The position numbers and the translations under genes were made by a program. From Tessaracoccus timonensis (GTDB taxonomy: Bacteria > Actinomycetota > Actinomycetes > Propionibacteriales > Propionibacteriaceae): 64,000 bases of DNA. The stretch lies in the NCBI RefSeq assembly GCF_900343145.1, contig NZ_LT996886.1, positions 2,604,001 to 2,668,000 on the forward strand, written 5' to 3'. The notes below the pieces were generated by a model, which saw only the letters and a list, made by a program, of their open reading frames with translations, ran no database searches and had not been told where the DNA came from. Below, piece after piece: positions 36,359-44,765 of this stretch. How positions within the stretch are numbered: position 1 is the stretch's first letter; each line of letters starts with the position of its first letter.

Positions 36359-37110
36359 AGCTCTCCCCTCGCCGCCGCGATCAACCGCGCCGTGTACTCG
36401 CACTGCGGCCGCTCGATAATGCGTTCGATGGGGCCTTCCTCGACGATGCGGCCGCCTTGCATGACGATCACCCGTGAGCAGATTTCTTTCACCACCGCGA
36501 GGTCGTGCGAGATGAACAGCGCCGAGCGCTGGGTGAGTACCTCATCGAGCACGTGCAGAATCTGGCGCTGGACGATCACGTCGAGGGCCGTCGTCGGCTC
36601 GTCGCAGATCACTAAACCGGGTTTGTTCACGATAGCCATGGCGATCAGTGCTCGCTGCCTTTGCCCGCCAGAGAGCTGATGCGGGTAGGAGTCGGCGATG
36701 CGCTCGGGTTCGGTGAAACCCACTCGGACGAGTTCCTCGACGACGGTGCGGCGTTTGCCGCTGCGCTGATCGTGGAGCGCAATGACTTCAGCGATTTGCC
36801 GGCCGACGCGCATCGTCGGATCGAGCGCGGTCATCGGCTCTTGGAACACCATCGAGATGTCAGAACCGCGAAGCTTGCGGTAGTCGCGGTCGCGCATACC
36901 GACGAGCTCCCGGCCATCCCATTGGATGCTGCCGCTCACCTGCGCGGTTTCCGACAGCAGGCCCGCGATCGTGAGCGCCGTCACCGATTTTCCAGAGCCG
37001 GAGGCTCCAATGATGCCTAGCCGTTCGGTGCTACCGACTTCGAACGAGACGTCGTCGACGACCACCGTTGAGCCAAAACGGACGGTCAGCCCTTCCACCA
37101 CGAGTGTCAT
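36355..37110 (-). CDS. Oligopeptide/dipeptide ABC importer ATPase (DppD/OppD type)
   Basis: 251 residues from MTLVVEGLTVRFG. Walker A GASGSGKSV, Q-loop SMVFQEPMTALDPTM, signature LSGGQRQRALIAMA, Walker B LVICDEPTTALD and His LFISHDLAVV. It ends with the peptide-transporter tail (QCEYTARLIAAARG). The frame is open further upstream, but the ATG at 37110 overlaps the permease stop by ATGA and starts the conserved domain. Confidence 0.93.
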   Translation of the reverse strand: MTLVVEGLTVRFGSTVVVDDVSFEVGSTERLGIIGASGSGKSVTALTIAGLLSETAQVSGSIQWDGRELVGMRDRDYRKLRGSDISMVFQEPMTALDPTMRVGRQIAEVIALHDQRSGKRRTVVEELVRVGFTEPERIADSYPHQLSGGQRQRALIAMAIVNKPGLVICDEPTTALDVIVQRQILHVLDEVLTQRSALFISHDLAVVKEICSRVIVMQGGRIVEEGPIERIIERPQCEYTARLIAAARGEL

Positions 37111-37919
37111 GCGCGCTCCCTGAGCTTCGGATCCAGCACATCGCGCAACCCATCGCCGAGCAGGTTGAACCCGAGCGTCGCAATGGCGATGGCGAGCCCC
37201 GGCCACAGCGCGAGCATGGGCGTCGAGAACAGGTCGTTCTGCGCCTCGCGCAGCATCCGGCCCCATGTGGGCGTATCCGGCCCGCTCCCGAGCCCCAGAT
37301 ACGACAGACCAGCTTCAGAGAGAATCGCGATGCCGAAGCTCACCGATGCCTGCACCCACACCGCCGGCGCGATGTTGGGCCACACGTGGCGCCTCGCGAC
37401 GGTAACCGCGCCAACGCCTGCGAGCTTGGCGGCCTCGACGTAGGGCTGGCTCATCACCTGCAACGTCTCGGCTCGGGTGACCCGCACAAAGGCGGGAATC
37501 GTTGAGATTCCGATCGCCATCACGGCCGTCCAGGTGGAGCCGCCCAGCGCCGCGGCGAACAAGATTGCGAGCAGCAGCGCGGGGAATCCGTAGAGCACGT
37601 CGGCCAGGCGGGAGGGAATCTCGCCCCAGCCTCGCGGCAGCATCGCCGCTGCAACGCCCATGGGCACGCCGATGATGGCCGCGCCCACCACCGAGAGCAC
37701 ACCGACCAGAATGACGATTCTCGCGCCTGCCATGAGCCGGGACAGGACGTCGGTGCCGTATGCGTCGGTGCCCAGCACATGCGGCCAACTCGGCCCAAGG
37801 AGCGGCTCGGGGCCGTTGGCCGTCGGGCTGAACGGTGTCCACACCAAACCGACGCCTGCGACGATGAGCACCAGCGCGATGCATGCGCCGCCGATCCACA
37901 GCGATGAGTTCCGCAGCAT
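37107..37919 (-). CDS. Peptide ABC transporter permease (DppC type)
   Basis: 270 residues. The first helix is at SLWIGGACIALVLIVAGVGLV, then a periplasmic loop with GTDAYGTDVLSRLMAGAR, the DppC-type entry to the BPD transporter domain. The EAA-loop with the ATPase contact is VEAAKLAGVGAVTVARRHVWPN. It shares one base with the stop of the upstream permease (TGATG). With the neighbouring permease it forms the membrane channel of the importer. Confidence 0.92.
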   Translation of the reverse strand: MLRNSSLWIGGACIALVLIVAGVGLVWTPFSPTANGPEPLLGPSWPHVLGTDAYGTDVLSRLMAGARIVILVGVLSVVGAAIIGVPMGVAAAMLPRGWGEIPSRLADVLYGFPALLLAILFAAALGGSTWTAVMAIGISTIPAFVRVTRAETLQVMSQPYVEAAKLAGVGAVTVARRHVWPNIAPAVWVQASVSFGIAILSEAGLSYLGLGSGPDTPTWGRMLREAQNDLFSTPMLALWPGLAIAIATLGFNLLGDGLRDVLDPKLRERA

Positions 37920-38860
37920 CACGCCTCCCGTTTCAGCCGGGGGTCGATGGCTTGGTAGGTGACGTCGACGATGAAGTTGATGAACAGCACCGCCCACACC
38001 AGCAACAGCACGATGCCCTGTACGACGACGAGGTCGCGTTGCGTGACGGCGTACAGCAGTTTGGATCCGAGGCCGGGCAGCGCGAACACCTGCTCAATGA
38101 TGATGGCGCCGACGAGCAACGTCGCGATCTGCAGACCGATCACCGTCAGCAGCGAGATAGAGATGTTGCGCATGCCGTGACGCCACAGCGCCCCGAGTTT
38201 GCCCCAGCCCACGGCACGCGCGGTACGGAAGTAGTCCGTGTGCAGCACTTCGATGACCGCGCTTCGGACATACCTGCTCATCACGCTGGCCTGGACGATC
38301 GACAGGGCCGCTACCGGGAGCACCAGGTGCGCCGCCCACTGCCCCACCGATTGCGTGATGGGCACGTAGCCTCCCGCTGGTAGCCATTGCAGCCGCACCG
38401 CAAAGAGCACCACCAGCCAGATACCGGCCCAGAATGCCGGCACCGCGAGCCCAACCTGGGATAGCGCGGAGACCGTGATGCCGTCGACGTGGCGCCGCCT
38501 CACCGCCGCGAACGCGCCGACGGGCAGCGCAATAACCAGGGAACCCACAGTCGCCAGCCCCACCAGCCATCCTGACACGCCCAGCGCGGGGAGCACCGTC
38601 GCGGTCACCGATCGGCCGCTGATCATCGACGTGCCGAAATCTCCGACGAGCACCCCGCCCAGCCATTCGACGTACCGCACGAAGAAGGGGCGGTTGAGGC
38701 CCAGCTCCTCGCGCAGCGCTTCAACGTCTTCGGGCGTCGCGTTCGTGCCCAAGAGGACGTTGGCGATGTCGCCGGGGAGGAGATTCGTCGCAGCAAAGAT
38801 CAGTAGCGACGCGAGCAGCAAGCTGCCCGCGAACCATGCGAGCCTGCGGATCAGGCGCAT
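37919..38860 (-). CDS. Peptide ABC transporter permease (DppB type)
   Basis: 313 residues. The start MRLIRRLAWFAGSLLLASLLIFAATNLLPGD is the DppB N-terminal helix. LREELGLNRPFFVRYVEWLGGVLVGDFGTS is the typical periplasmic block, and YFRTARAVGWGKLGALWRHGMRN the ATPase-contact loop. It lies four bases after the binding-protein gene, second in the operon. Confidence 0.93.
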   Translation of the reverse strand: MRLIRRLAWFAGSLLLASLLIFAATNLLPGDIANVLLGTNATPEDVEALREELGLNRPFFVRYVEWLGGVLVGDFGTSMISGRSVTATVLPALGVSGWLVGLATVGSLVIALPVGAFAAVRRRHVDGITVSALSQVGLAVPAFWAGIWLVVLFAVRLQWLPAGGYVPITQSVGQWAAHLVLPVAALSIVQASVMSRYVRSAVIEVLHTDYFRTARAVGWGKLGALWRHGMRNISISLLTVIGLQIATLLVGAIIIEQVFALPGLGSKLLYAVTQRDLVVVQGIVLLLVWAVLFINFIVDVTYQAIDPRLKREA

Positions 38861-38864
38861 ATTT

Positions 38865-40382
38865 TCACTCCGACGATGCGATTGTGGTCACGTCGAACGA
38901 TAGCGAAATCTGGTCTTTCTGAACGCCGGAAATGCTCGGTTTGGTGATGATGATGTTGGGCAGCAGGAACAACCAATCCGCAGCTGCGTCCTCGGCCAGC
39001 AGCCGGGCTGCCTCCTTCTGCTTGGAGATGAACTCGTCTTCGGAGCCCTGGTCGGCTTCTTCCATGAGCTTCGTGAACTCAGGGTTGGAGTAGCTGGCGT
39101 AGTTGTCGGAGGCGTACATCTTGAGGTCGCGCGGCTCGACGTGAGCGACGATCGTCATGTCGTAATCGCCCTTGGTGAAGACGAGGTCCAGCCACCGGCT
39201 GAATTCCAGCTCCTCGATCTTCACAGTGACACCGACGTCGGCGAGCTGCGACTGGATGGAGCGCGCGGCAGCGGTGGCGTAGGGCACCGTCGGGACGCGT
39301 AGACGCAGGGTGAGCCCCTTTGCTTCCCCTGCCTGCGCGAGCAGCTCCTTGGCCTTGGCGGGATCGTGTGGGTAGGTCTGGCTCAGGTCTTCGTACCAAG
39401 GTTCGGTGGGAGGAACCATCGAACCGATGAGCGCGCCCTTGCCGCCCCAGGCGGAGTCGATGACAGCCTGCCTATCGATGGCGTGGTTGATGGCCTGACG
39501 TACTTCCTTCTTCGCCAATGCGGGGTTCTGGTGGTTGAAGGTGAGGACCACTTCGCCGTCGGTGTACCCCTCGAGTACGGAGAAGCGGGACTCGTCGGAG
39601 AACTGGCCCAGCGCCTGCGGCACAGTGAGGTTCGAGACGATGTCGAGCTGACCGGAGAGCATGGCGGTGTTCATGGCGTTCGGGTCTGCGTAGAAACGGA
39701 AGTTGGCCTCGTCGAAGTGGGGTGGCGTGCCCCAGTAGTTCTCGTTGCGCACCAGCTGCACCAGCGAACCGGGCTCCCATTTCCCCAGCTTGTATGGCCC
39801 GGAGCCTGCAGGGGTCTTGTTGAGTGACTTCACGTCGGCATCGGGGTTGACGATGATGCCGCCCGTAGATGAAAGCGCGGAGAGGAAGAAATTAGAGCGG
39901 GTACCGAGCTCGAGTTCGACAGTCTGTGCGTCCACCGCGCGTACCGCCTTGAGCGGTGCGAAGTCGGCCTTGACCTGGTTCTTGCCCTCGCCGTCGATAA
40001 TGCGCTGGAAGCTCTGCGCCACAGCGTCAGCGGTGACGGGCGAACCGTCGGCAAACTTTGCCGCCTTGTCGAGATGGAAAGTGTAGGTGAGTCCGTCGTC
40101 GGAAATCTGCCAGTCCGTGGCGAGCAGAGGCTGCACCTCGCGGTCAGGGCCGAGCTTCACCAGGGTTTCATACACGTTGTACAGGAGCACGAACGGCGTT
40201 CCGGCACCATCGACGGTGATCATGTCCATGCCGTTGGGTTCCACGGTGGCGCCGATCTCAACAGCTTTGGCCTCATTCGCCGGTTTCTCACCAGTTCCGC
40301 CAGTTGAGCCGCCCGAACATGCTGCCACCAAGACGACGGCCAACAGCACCGAAACGAGGTTGAGAAGGCGATGAGCCCGCAT
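38865..40382 (-). CDS. Peptide-binding lipoprotein (SBP_bac_5 family)
   Basis: 505 residues. The signal peptide ends in lipobox VAAC with the acylated Cys at about residue 22. The SBP_bac_5 signature block is VYETLVKLGPDREVQPLLATDWQISDDGLTYTFHL, with GSGPYKLGKWEPGSLVQLVRNENYWG further on. It captures the substrate outside the membrane for the two permeases downstream; peptide is the family default but nickel or other ligands occur in relatives. The ATG at 40382 has GGAG seven bases before it. Confidence 0.92.
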   Translation of the reverse strand: MRAHRLLNLVSVLLAVVLVAACSGGSTGGTGEKPANEAKAVEIGATVEPNGMDMITVDGAGTPFVLLYNVYETLVKLGPDREVQPLLATDWQISDDGLTYTFHLDKAAKFADGSPVTADAVAQSFQRIIDGEGKNQVKADFAPLKAVRAVDAQTVELELGTRSNFFLSALSSTGGIIVNPDADVKSLNKTPAGSGPYKLGKWEPGSLVQLVRNENYWGTPPHFDEANFRFYADPNAMNTAMLSGQLDIVSNLTVPQALGQFSDESRFSVLEGYTDGEVVLTFNHQNPALAKKEVRQAINHAIDRQAVIDSAWGGKGALIGSMVPPTEPWYEDLSQTYPHDPAKAKELLAQAGEAKGLTLRLRVPTVPYATAAARSIQSQLADVGVTVKIEELEFSRWLDLVFTKGDYDMTIVAHVEPRDLKMYASDNYASYSNPEFTKLMEEADQGSEDEFISKQKEAARLLAEDAAADWLFLLPNIIITKPSISGVQKDQISLSFDVTTIASSE

Positions 40383-40480
40383 AGTGCAACTCCTGCATGT
40401 GGTCAATAGGTCCGCATCAGTCTAACCGCACTCGCCCACTGAATCTTGCCTGGCTCCGCGTAGGCAAGCGGAAACAACAC

Positions 40481-40515
40481 GGGAGGGCGTTGGGCCTCAC
40501 ACCCAACGCCCTCCC
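40481..40515. terminator. Strong terminator hairpin downstream of the DUF4870 gene
   Basis: Perfect 14-pair stem GGGAGGGCGTTGGG/CCCAACGCCCTCCC with a seven-base loop. On the minus strand it is followed by a T-rich stretch (gtgttgtttcc), and it separates the DUF4870 gene from the importer operon. Confidence 0.8.
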
Positions 40516-40530
40516 AAAGATGGCGTGTAG

Positions 40531-40920
40531 TTACTTCACCAAGCGCAGCGCGAATGGGTAGCGGTAAGCCTCGCCCTTGTTCGCTGCGAGGCCAGCGAGG
40601 ATGCAGAAGACGAGATTGAGAATACCGATGATCCACGCGGTGATGATGCCGATAAACACGAATGCCAGCACGCCAGAGATGGCATACCCGATAGCAACCG
40701 TGATCTGGAAGTTGAGCGCTTCTTTGGCCTGATCAGTGCTGAATGCCTTACGGGGGTCGTCCTTGTTGACCAGCCAGAGGATCAGGGGCCCGACGAAAGC
40801 AGTGACGATGCCCAGCAGATGAGCAAGCATCGCCATGGTGTTTTCCGACGAGTTGCCCTGCGGCTGGTAACCGCCTGGATGGGGGTTGTTGGGCGGCGGG
40901 AAATCGTTCGCCTGGGACAT
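40531..40920 (-). CDS. DUF4870-family membrane protein
   Basis: 129 residues. A Pro/Asn-rich cytoplasmic N-terminus (FPPPNNPHPGGYQPQGN) is followed by three helices: MLAHLLGIVTAFVGPLILWLV, a central pair around ITVAIGYAISGVLAFVFIGI, and IIGILNLVFCILAGLAANKG. DKDDPR-like and F..QAKEALNFQI blocks mark the Tic20-like DUF4870 family. Function is unknown. The ATG at 40920 has AAGGAG six bases upstream, and a strong terminator follows the stop. Confidence 0.85.
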   Translation of the reverse strand: MSQANDFPPPNNPHPGGYQPQGNSSENTMAMLAHLLGIVTAFVGPLILWLVNKDDPRKAFSTDQAKEALNFQITVAIGYAISGVLAFVFIGIITAWIIGILNLVFCILAGLAANKGEAYRYPFALRLVK

Positions 40921-41268
40921 GGACGTCTCCTTCTCTTCTTTATCTACCGGGGCACACAACTCATGGCTGGTTCCCCACACATTCAAGAGTAGTGGAGATA
41001 GGGGGCACTACTGCCGACTACGCAGTGATTGTGTCGTATATGCAGCAATCTGACACCCCCTGCGATGTCGGTATCCCTATCGTTTCATCACTCAGGCAGT
41101 TCAGCTTGTAACAAAAGAACCAATGGTGCGAGGTGCATAATAGAGGGAGAGTTGCAGTCATGCTTAGAAGGGGGATCATGGAAGTCTCGTGTCTCTGGGG
41201 CCAGGCGCTCGTTCAGCAGCACGCAAGGGACGCTCACGAGCCACACCCTTCAAAGCAATGGACAGCCG

Positions 41269-41811
41269 ATGACTCGCGGTGAGCGAGAATCGCCTGTTCC
41301 AGACACGATGCTCGCCCTTATTGCAAGCCAATTCGGCGACTTCTACCGCGAGAACTATGTAAGCCTCCTCATGTTCGCCACCGGCCGGGTCTCCTCCCAG
41401 CACGACGCTGAAGAACTGGTCACCGAAGCGTTCATCGTGGCTTGGAAGCGCTACCGTGACGGCGGACTACTCGATCGGGCGTGGATCTTCGGAGTCCTGA
41501 AGAACAAGATCGGTGACCATCGGCGACGAGCACACACCACTCGCTCTTCCCCTGTAGCGGAGGTGCCCGACATGCCTACTACCGTCAACGGCTATGAGGC
41601 AACAGCGTTGCGCATAGATGTGCAGCGTGCATTAGTCAAGCTCTCTGATTCTCATCGCGAGGCGCTAATCCTCACGTACTGGTGCGACCTGAGCACCCAG
41701 GAAGCTGCGCAGGTCCTGGGGATCTCGCACGGCGCCTACCGGGTACGTCTCACTCGGGCAAAGCAGGAGTTGTGCCGTGTCACACGTGCCTTACACGAGC
41801 AAAAGATGTGA
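41269..41811 (+). CDS. ECF-type RNA polymerase sigma factor
   Basis: 180 residues from the ATG at 41269; the true start is uncertain because neither this ATG nor the one at 41308 has a good ribosome site. Region 2 is YVSLLMFATGRVSSQHDAEELVTEAFIVAWKRYRDG and region 4 is LSDSHREALILTYWCDLSTQEAAQVLGISHGAYRVRLTRAKQEL. A TATAAT-like box occurs in CATAATAGAG near 41143. The downstream partner gene, which would normally restrain it, is broken (next entry), so this sigma factor may be unregulated or dead. Confidence 0.75.
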   Translation: MTRGERESPVPDTMLALIASQFGDFYRENYVSLLMFATGRVSSQHDAEELVTEAFIVAWKRYRDGGLLDRAWIFGVLKNKIGDHRRRAHTTRSSPVAEVPDMPTTVNGYEATALRIDVQRALVKLSDSHREALILTYWCDLSTQEAAQVLGISHGAYRVRLTRAKQELCRVTRALHEQKM

Positions 41812-41821
41812 GGAGGCCTCA

Positions 41822-42200
41822 TGTTCGATGACGCAGAATAATTGATGAAACTGGCCGCTCCGCGCATCACCTACGACATGCAGGCCGAAGCCCAGCTCGC
41901 ACGCACCACAGGCAGTGATCCTGTGGGGCCAAGCCGCCCCCCAGAGCTGGCGCTCGGCCAAGGATTGCAGTCGCACTGGCCGCTCTCTTGTTGGTCGTAA
42001 GGACAATCTCCATCACTACGATGCAGCCTAAATCCGCGAGCGCACTCAGCCCGCCGCTGCTACAACCCAAGCTTGTCGCCGCAATAGCCCCCGGCGAATC
42101 TCTCATCACCCGCATGGCTGGTTCGACCAAGCCAACCAACACCTCGCCCGCGCAGAAGAAGCCCTCCAACGACTCACCCCACCCAGAAACTACCCACACT
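41822..42200 (+). pseudogene. Decayed partner (anti-sigma-like) of the ECF sigma factor
   Basis: A GAGGAGG site precedes the ATG at 41822, eleven bases after the sigma gene. The frame reads MFDDAE, a TAA, then LMKLAAPRITYDMQAEAQLARTTGS. A frame change near 41960 then leads to a probable membrane helix (RIAVALAALLLVV) and a soluble tail. The nonsense codon and shift mean no complete protein. The anti-sigma label rests on position and the single helix; it is inference. Confidence 0.5.
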
Positions 42201-42390
42201 AGGCGAACTACACGCCGAAGCGATCCCAGCCAACCACACCCGCGAAGCCCACGCCGCCAAGAACAGCCGCACGCTCATCGACGCCCTCCGCGCCACTGCC
42301 GCCGAAAAGGGCCACAGCGACAAACTCCACGAGCGACCCCGCCAACGCCAACAGCATCGAGACCGCGACGACCACGAACGCTAACCCCGG
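42119..42390 (+). pseudogene. Unidentified gene fragment with a frameshift
   Basis: Two frames join into a helical sequence: WFDQANQHLARAEEALQRL then, one frame over, LGELHAEAIPANHTREAHAAKNSRTLIDALRATAAEKG, ending near 42390. It overlaps the tail of the previous remnant in another frame. I do not recognise the family. Confidence 0.3.
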
Positions 42391-42571
42391 ACTCACTTCG
42401 CGCTCTGCTCGGCGCGGTCCTTGACCGTTCCACCCACAACGGCGACAAGCACATCAATCCGTCGCTTGGATGCGGCCTGTGGTGCCGGTCGCTGTAACAA
42501 ATCCACCACCTGGCGCAATGAAGATGGTAGAGGCCAACGACGACCTCAGTAAATGCCCGAAGGAGACTAGT

Positions 42572-43642
42572 GTGAACACCAACGGCCCCTCGAAAAAACG
42601 CTCAAAGCTCATCACGTCCTCGCTCGTGACGACACTGATGGTTGGTTCGCTGATCACCTTGCCACCGCCATCGGCTCAGGCAGACGCCCACGATCCTGTC
42701 GAGCACCAAGTTCTCCCGTTAGCCGCCGACATCGAAGCCATCTCGGACGCCTTGTTCGTTGACGGTGCGGTGTCTGTAGCGTCGTCTCGCGATGCCGGCT
42801 CTGCCTCAGCTCCGATGAGGGAGTACATCTCAGAGCTAGAGGCAGAAGCATCCTCACTGCGCGCGGCCGGAGGAGTGACTGTTCTGGACACCACAGCCGA
42901 GATCATGATTGAAGACTCCCAGACAGAACCGGGGGTAGTGCAGGGATATCTGCACGTGACTCGCACGGTTGCGGAACTGCCGCAGGGTGAGCTGTGGGAG
43001 GAAATGATTCCGATCACCTTGACCTCCACATCTGAAGGGGAGTTGCGTGTCAATCATGTCGAAGTGTCGCCGCTGGCGTCCTTAAATGCAGCGGAGCTCG
43101 CCGAGCGCACCACCACCCCTTCACTTGAGGAAGGGGCTGCTTCCATCGATCTCTCGGGTCCGGCGGCTCCACGCCCGCAGGCCATCAACGCAACGAAAGT
43201 AGTCAACTACGCCAAGAAGTGGTGGAACGGCAGGAATCGCGACTACCCGACCAAGTACAAGAACGACTGCACCAACTTTGCCTCTCAGGCGATGCACCAA
43301 GGCGGGTGGAAGACAGTCAGCGGCTGCTACCGCTCGGACAAAGCTTGGTGGTACAACGCCTTGAACACCTCATACTCGTGGGGCGGGGCAGAGAACTTCT
43401 ACCGCTTCGCGGTCAACGAATCAAAGCGAGCCAAGACCCTGCGCTACGTCAAAGATCTGTGGCTGGGAGACATCCTGCAATACAAGAGCAAGGGTGCTAC
43501 AAATATGTCCCACACCATGATCGTCACGAACTGGATCAACAAGATCCCATATCTAACGTATCACACCCGGGACACGCTCAACAAGCCCTTCACTGCGGTC
43601 AAACACCTGGACGTGACATGGTTCGCTCTCAACGTTCTGTAG
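42572..43642 (+). CDS. Exported protein with an Amidase_6-type domain
   Basis: 356 residues from the GTG at 42572, which has AAGGAG just upstream. A signal peptide (LITSSLVTTLMVGSLITLPPPSAQADA) is followed by a spacer region rich in Glu/Ser. The C-terminal 150 residues have the catalytic Cys block YPTKYKNDCTNFASQAMHQGGW and the His block NMSHTMIVTNW of the NlpC/P60-like Amidase_6 family. The family is thought to act on cell-wall or peptide amides outside the cell. The next gene overlaps its 3' end by 25 bases. Confidence 0.8.
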   Translation: MNTNGPSKKRSKLITSSLVTTLMVGSLITLPPPSAQADAHDPVEHQVLPLAADIEAISDALFVDGAVSVASSRDAGSASAPMREYISELEAEASSLRAAGGVTVLDTTAEIMIEDSQTEPGVVQGYLHVTRTVAELPQGELWEEMIPITLTSTSEGELRVNHVEVSPLASLNAAELAERTTTPSLEEGAASIDLSGPAAPRPQAINATKVVNYAKKWWNGRNRDYPTKYKNDCTNFASQAMHQGGWKTVSGCYRSDKAWWYNALNTSYSWGGAENFYRFAVNESKRAKTLRYVKDLWLGDILQYKSKGATNMSHTMIVTNWINKIPYLTYHTRDTLNKPFTAVKHLDVTWFALNVL

Positions 43643-44046
43643 TCATCGTTGCAGCCTGCATCGTCGTCGCGGTGGCGGTGATGGTGGCCGGATGGTGGTT
43701 CTGGTGGCACCCGAAGACCGAATTCTCCTGCGACGGCCGAAACGCCGGGGCGGATACCCCAACACTCGCCGCCTCCAGATTCGTCACCAGTCTCGTCGAG
43801 CGCGACACCGAAACCGCATGCACCATCCTCACCAACAAGATCGAACACGACGAGCTCCAGGCCCAACTAGAGAGTTTGTGGAAACAGCTCGGCGAGCCCA
43901 CCGACCCAGCAGACATCGACGTCACCATCGGTGATCAAGGTGGAAGCAGCTTCCCTCTCGCTCTGGAAGGTCCGCACGGCACCGCTGAACTGAGTATCTT
44001 GTCCTTCCAACGGTGGTACCGCGTGACCCTGCCTTTGCAGCAGTAA
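43618..44046 (+). CDS. Small membrane-anchored extracytoplasmic protein
   Basis: 142 residues. An N-terminal anchor (VVIVAACIVVAVAVMVAGWWFWW) is followed by a DUF4878-like soluble domain: TPTLAASRFVTSLVERDTETACTILTNKIEHDELQAQLESLW and then short strands to WYRVTLPLQQ. The layout resembles small NTF2-like lipoprotein domains, but there is no lipobox. It is coupled to the amidase gene by a 25-base overlap and probably works with it at the membrane surface. Function is unknown. Confidence 0.6.
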   Translation: MVRSQRSVVIVAACIVVAVAVMVAGWWFWWHPKTEFSCDGRNAGADTPTLAASRFVTSLVERDTETACTILTNKIEHDELQAQLESLWKQLGEPTDPADIDVTIGDQGGSSFPLALEGPHGTAELSILSFQRWYRVTLPLQQ

Positions 44047-44279
44047 CGCCAATCAGGGCCGGCTTCGGGACCCGCCGCTCCGGTGCCCATCAAACAGCGG
44101 CATCGATCACGAGCAAGCCTCCTCTTTCTCTTCAGCGTGAGGGCGCGGTGGCCCTTGGTGTAGCTACTGCAGCCAAGGGCTGCTTCGAAGTGGCAGCAAG
44201 CCACTCGTTGGCGGCAGCATCGCTCGTTCCTCCTAGCCACCGCGGCAAATTCCATCATCTGGCTCGAGTCCAAGTCCAA
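44047..44279. other. Intergenic stretch without a supported gene, left of the orphan IS110 end
   Basis: By analogy with the element at 2790-4220, a transposase start would lie here on the minus strand. A GGAGG-preceded ATG occurs near 44212, but the frame does not match the IS110 N-terminus. The transposase appears to be lost or too diverged to see. Confidence 0.4.
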
Positions 44280-44290
44280 GGGGGGTGTCT

Positions 44291-44379
44291 CTCGGTCGGG
44301 TGGCAACACCCCCCGGACCATCAATGGCAGGGCGAGACAGCCATGCCCGACCGAGCGACCAGATCCCCGACGTTCGAGG
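44291..44379 (-). ncRNA. Orphan IS110-type non-coding end (bridge-RNA-like)
   Basis: Homologous to 4128-4217 over about 80 bases, roughly 80% identical by eye, including the run AACACCCCCCGGA. It keeps both helices with different sequence: CTCGGTCGGG (44291-44300) with CCCGACCGAG (44346-44355), and CCCCGA (44365-44370) with TCGAGG (44374-44379). No transposase is recognisable beside it. Confidence 0.5.
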
Positions 44380-44591
44380 ACTCTTCCAAGGTAACGGGGT
44401 GGAGAAGATCAGGAGCCAGATCCGCTCGTAGTGTGGACACCTCCGCTACGGAAAGGGAGGTACTGGGCGTCGCCCCGCCGAACGCTGGAAAGAAGATTCG
44501 AGGAGAGATTGGTTGATCATTGAATGATCTCTTCCTCGTAGCCGATTACTTCGGCGTCGAGCTTGCGAGCCTTCTTCCCAAGAAAAAGGAA

Positions 44592-44621
44592 ACTCCCGCC
44601 CAATCGAAGTTGGACGGGAGT
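44592..44621 (-). terminator. Intrinsic terminator of the initiator tRNA gene
   Basis: ACTCCCGCCCAA pairs with TTGGACGGGAGT around a six-base loop; on the minus strand it is followed by TTTCCTTTTTC. Position and T run fit a classical terminator. Confidence 0.85.
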
Positions 44622-44631
44622 CCCGATCTCG

Positions 44632-44705
44632 TAGCGGGGACAGGATTTGAACCTGTGACCTCTGGGTTATGAGCCCAGCGAGCTACCGAGCTGCTCCACC
44701 CCGCG
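44632..44705 (-). tRNA. Initiator tRNA-Met (CAT)
   Basis: 74 nt without an encoded CCA. Acceptor 5' strand CGCGGGG, D-arm GAGCAGCTCGGTAGCTC, anticodon arm CTGGGCTCATAACCCAG with CAT and T-arm ACAGGTTCAAATCCTGT. The first base C faces a T at the 3' side, leaving the unpaired 1-72 position that marks initiator tRNAs. The anticodon stem carries three G-C pairs as expected for an initiator. A terminator follows. Confidence 0.94.
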
Positions 44706-44716
44706 GCGCTCGATCT

Positions 44717-44722
44717 ACTATA
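44717..44722 (-). promoter_or_regulatory. -10 box of the initiator tRNA gene
   Basis: TATAGT on the minus strand, 11 bases before the mature 5' end of the tRNA. Confidence 0.5.
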
Positions 44723-44752
44723 GACCTCTGACGGCAAAGCACCAAATCGAGC

Positions 44753-44758
44753 TACGGT
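44753..44758 (+). promoter_or_regulatory. -10 box, leaderless start of the AXE1 esterase gene
   Basis: TACGGT followed by seven bases and the ATG at 44766, with no ribosome-binding sequence. Confidence 0.45.
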
Positions 44759-44765
44759 TGCACCT

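Noticed and set aside
43935-44324. Minus-strand frame of 129 codons between the membrane protein and the initiator tRNA
   Set aside because: Composition is Arg/Cys-rich and does not align with the IS110 N-terminus despite lying where that would be; treated as non-coding.
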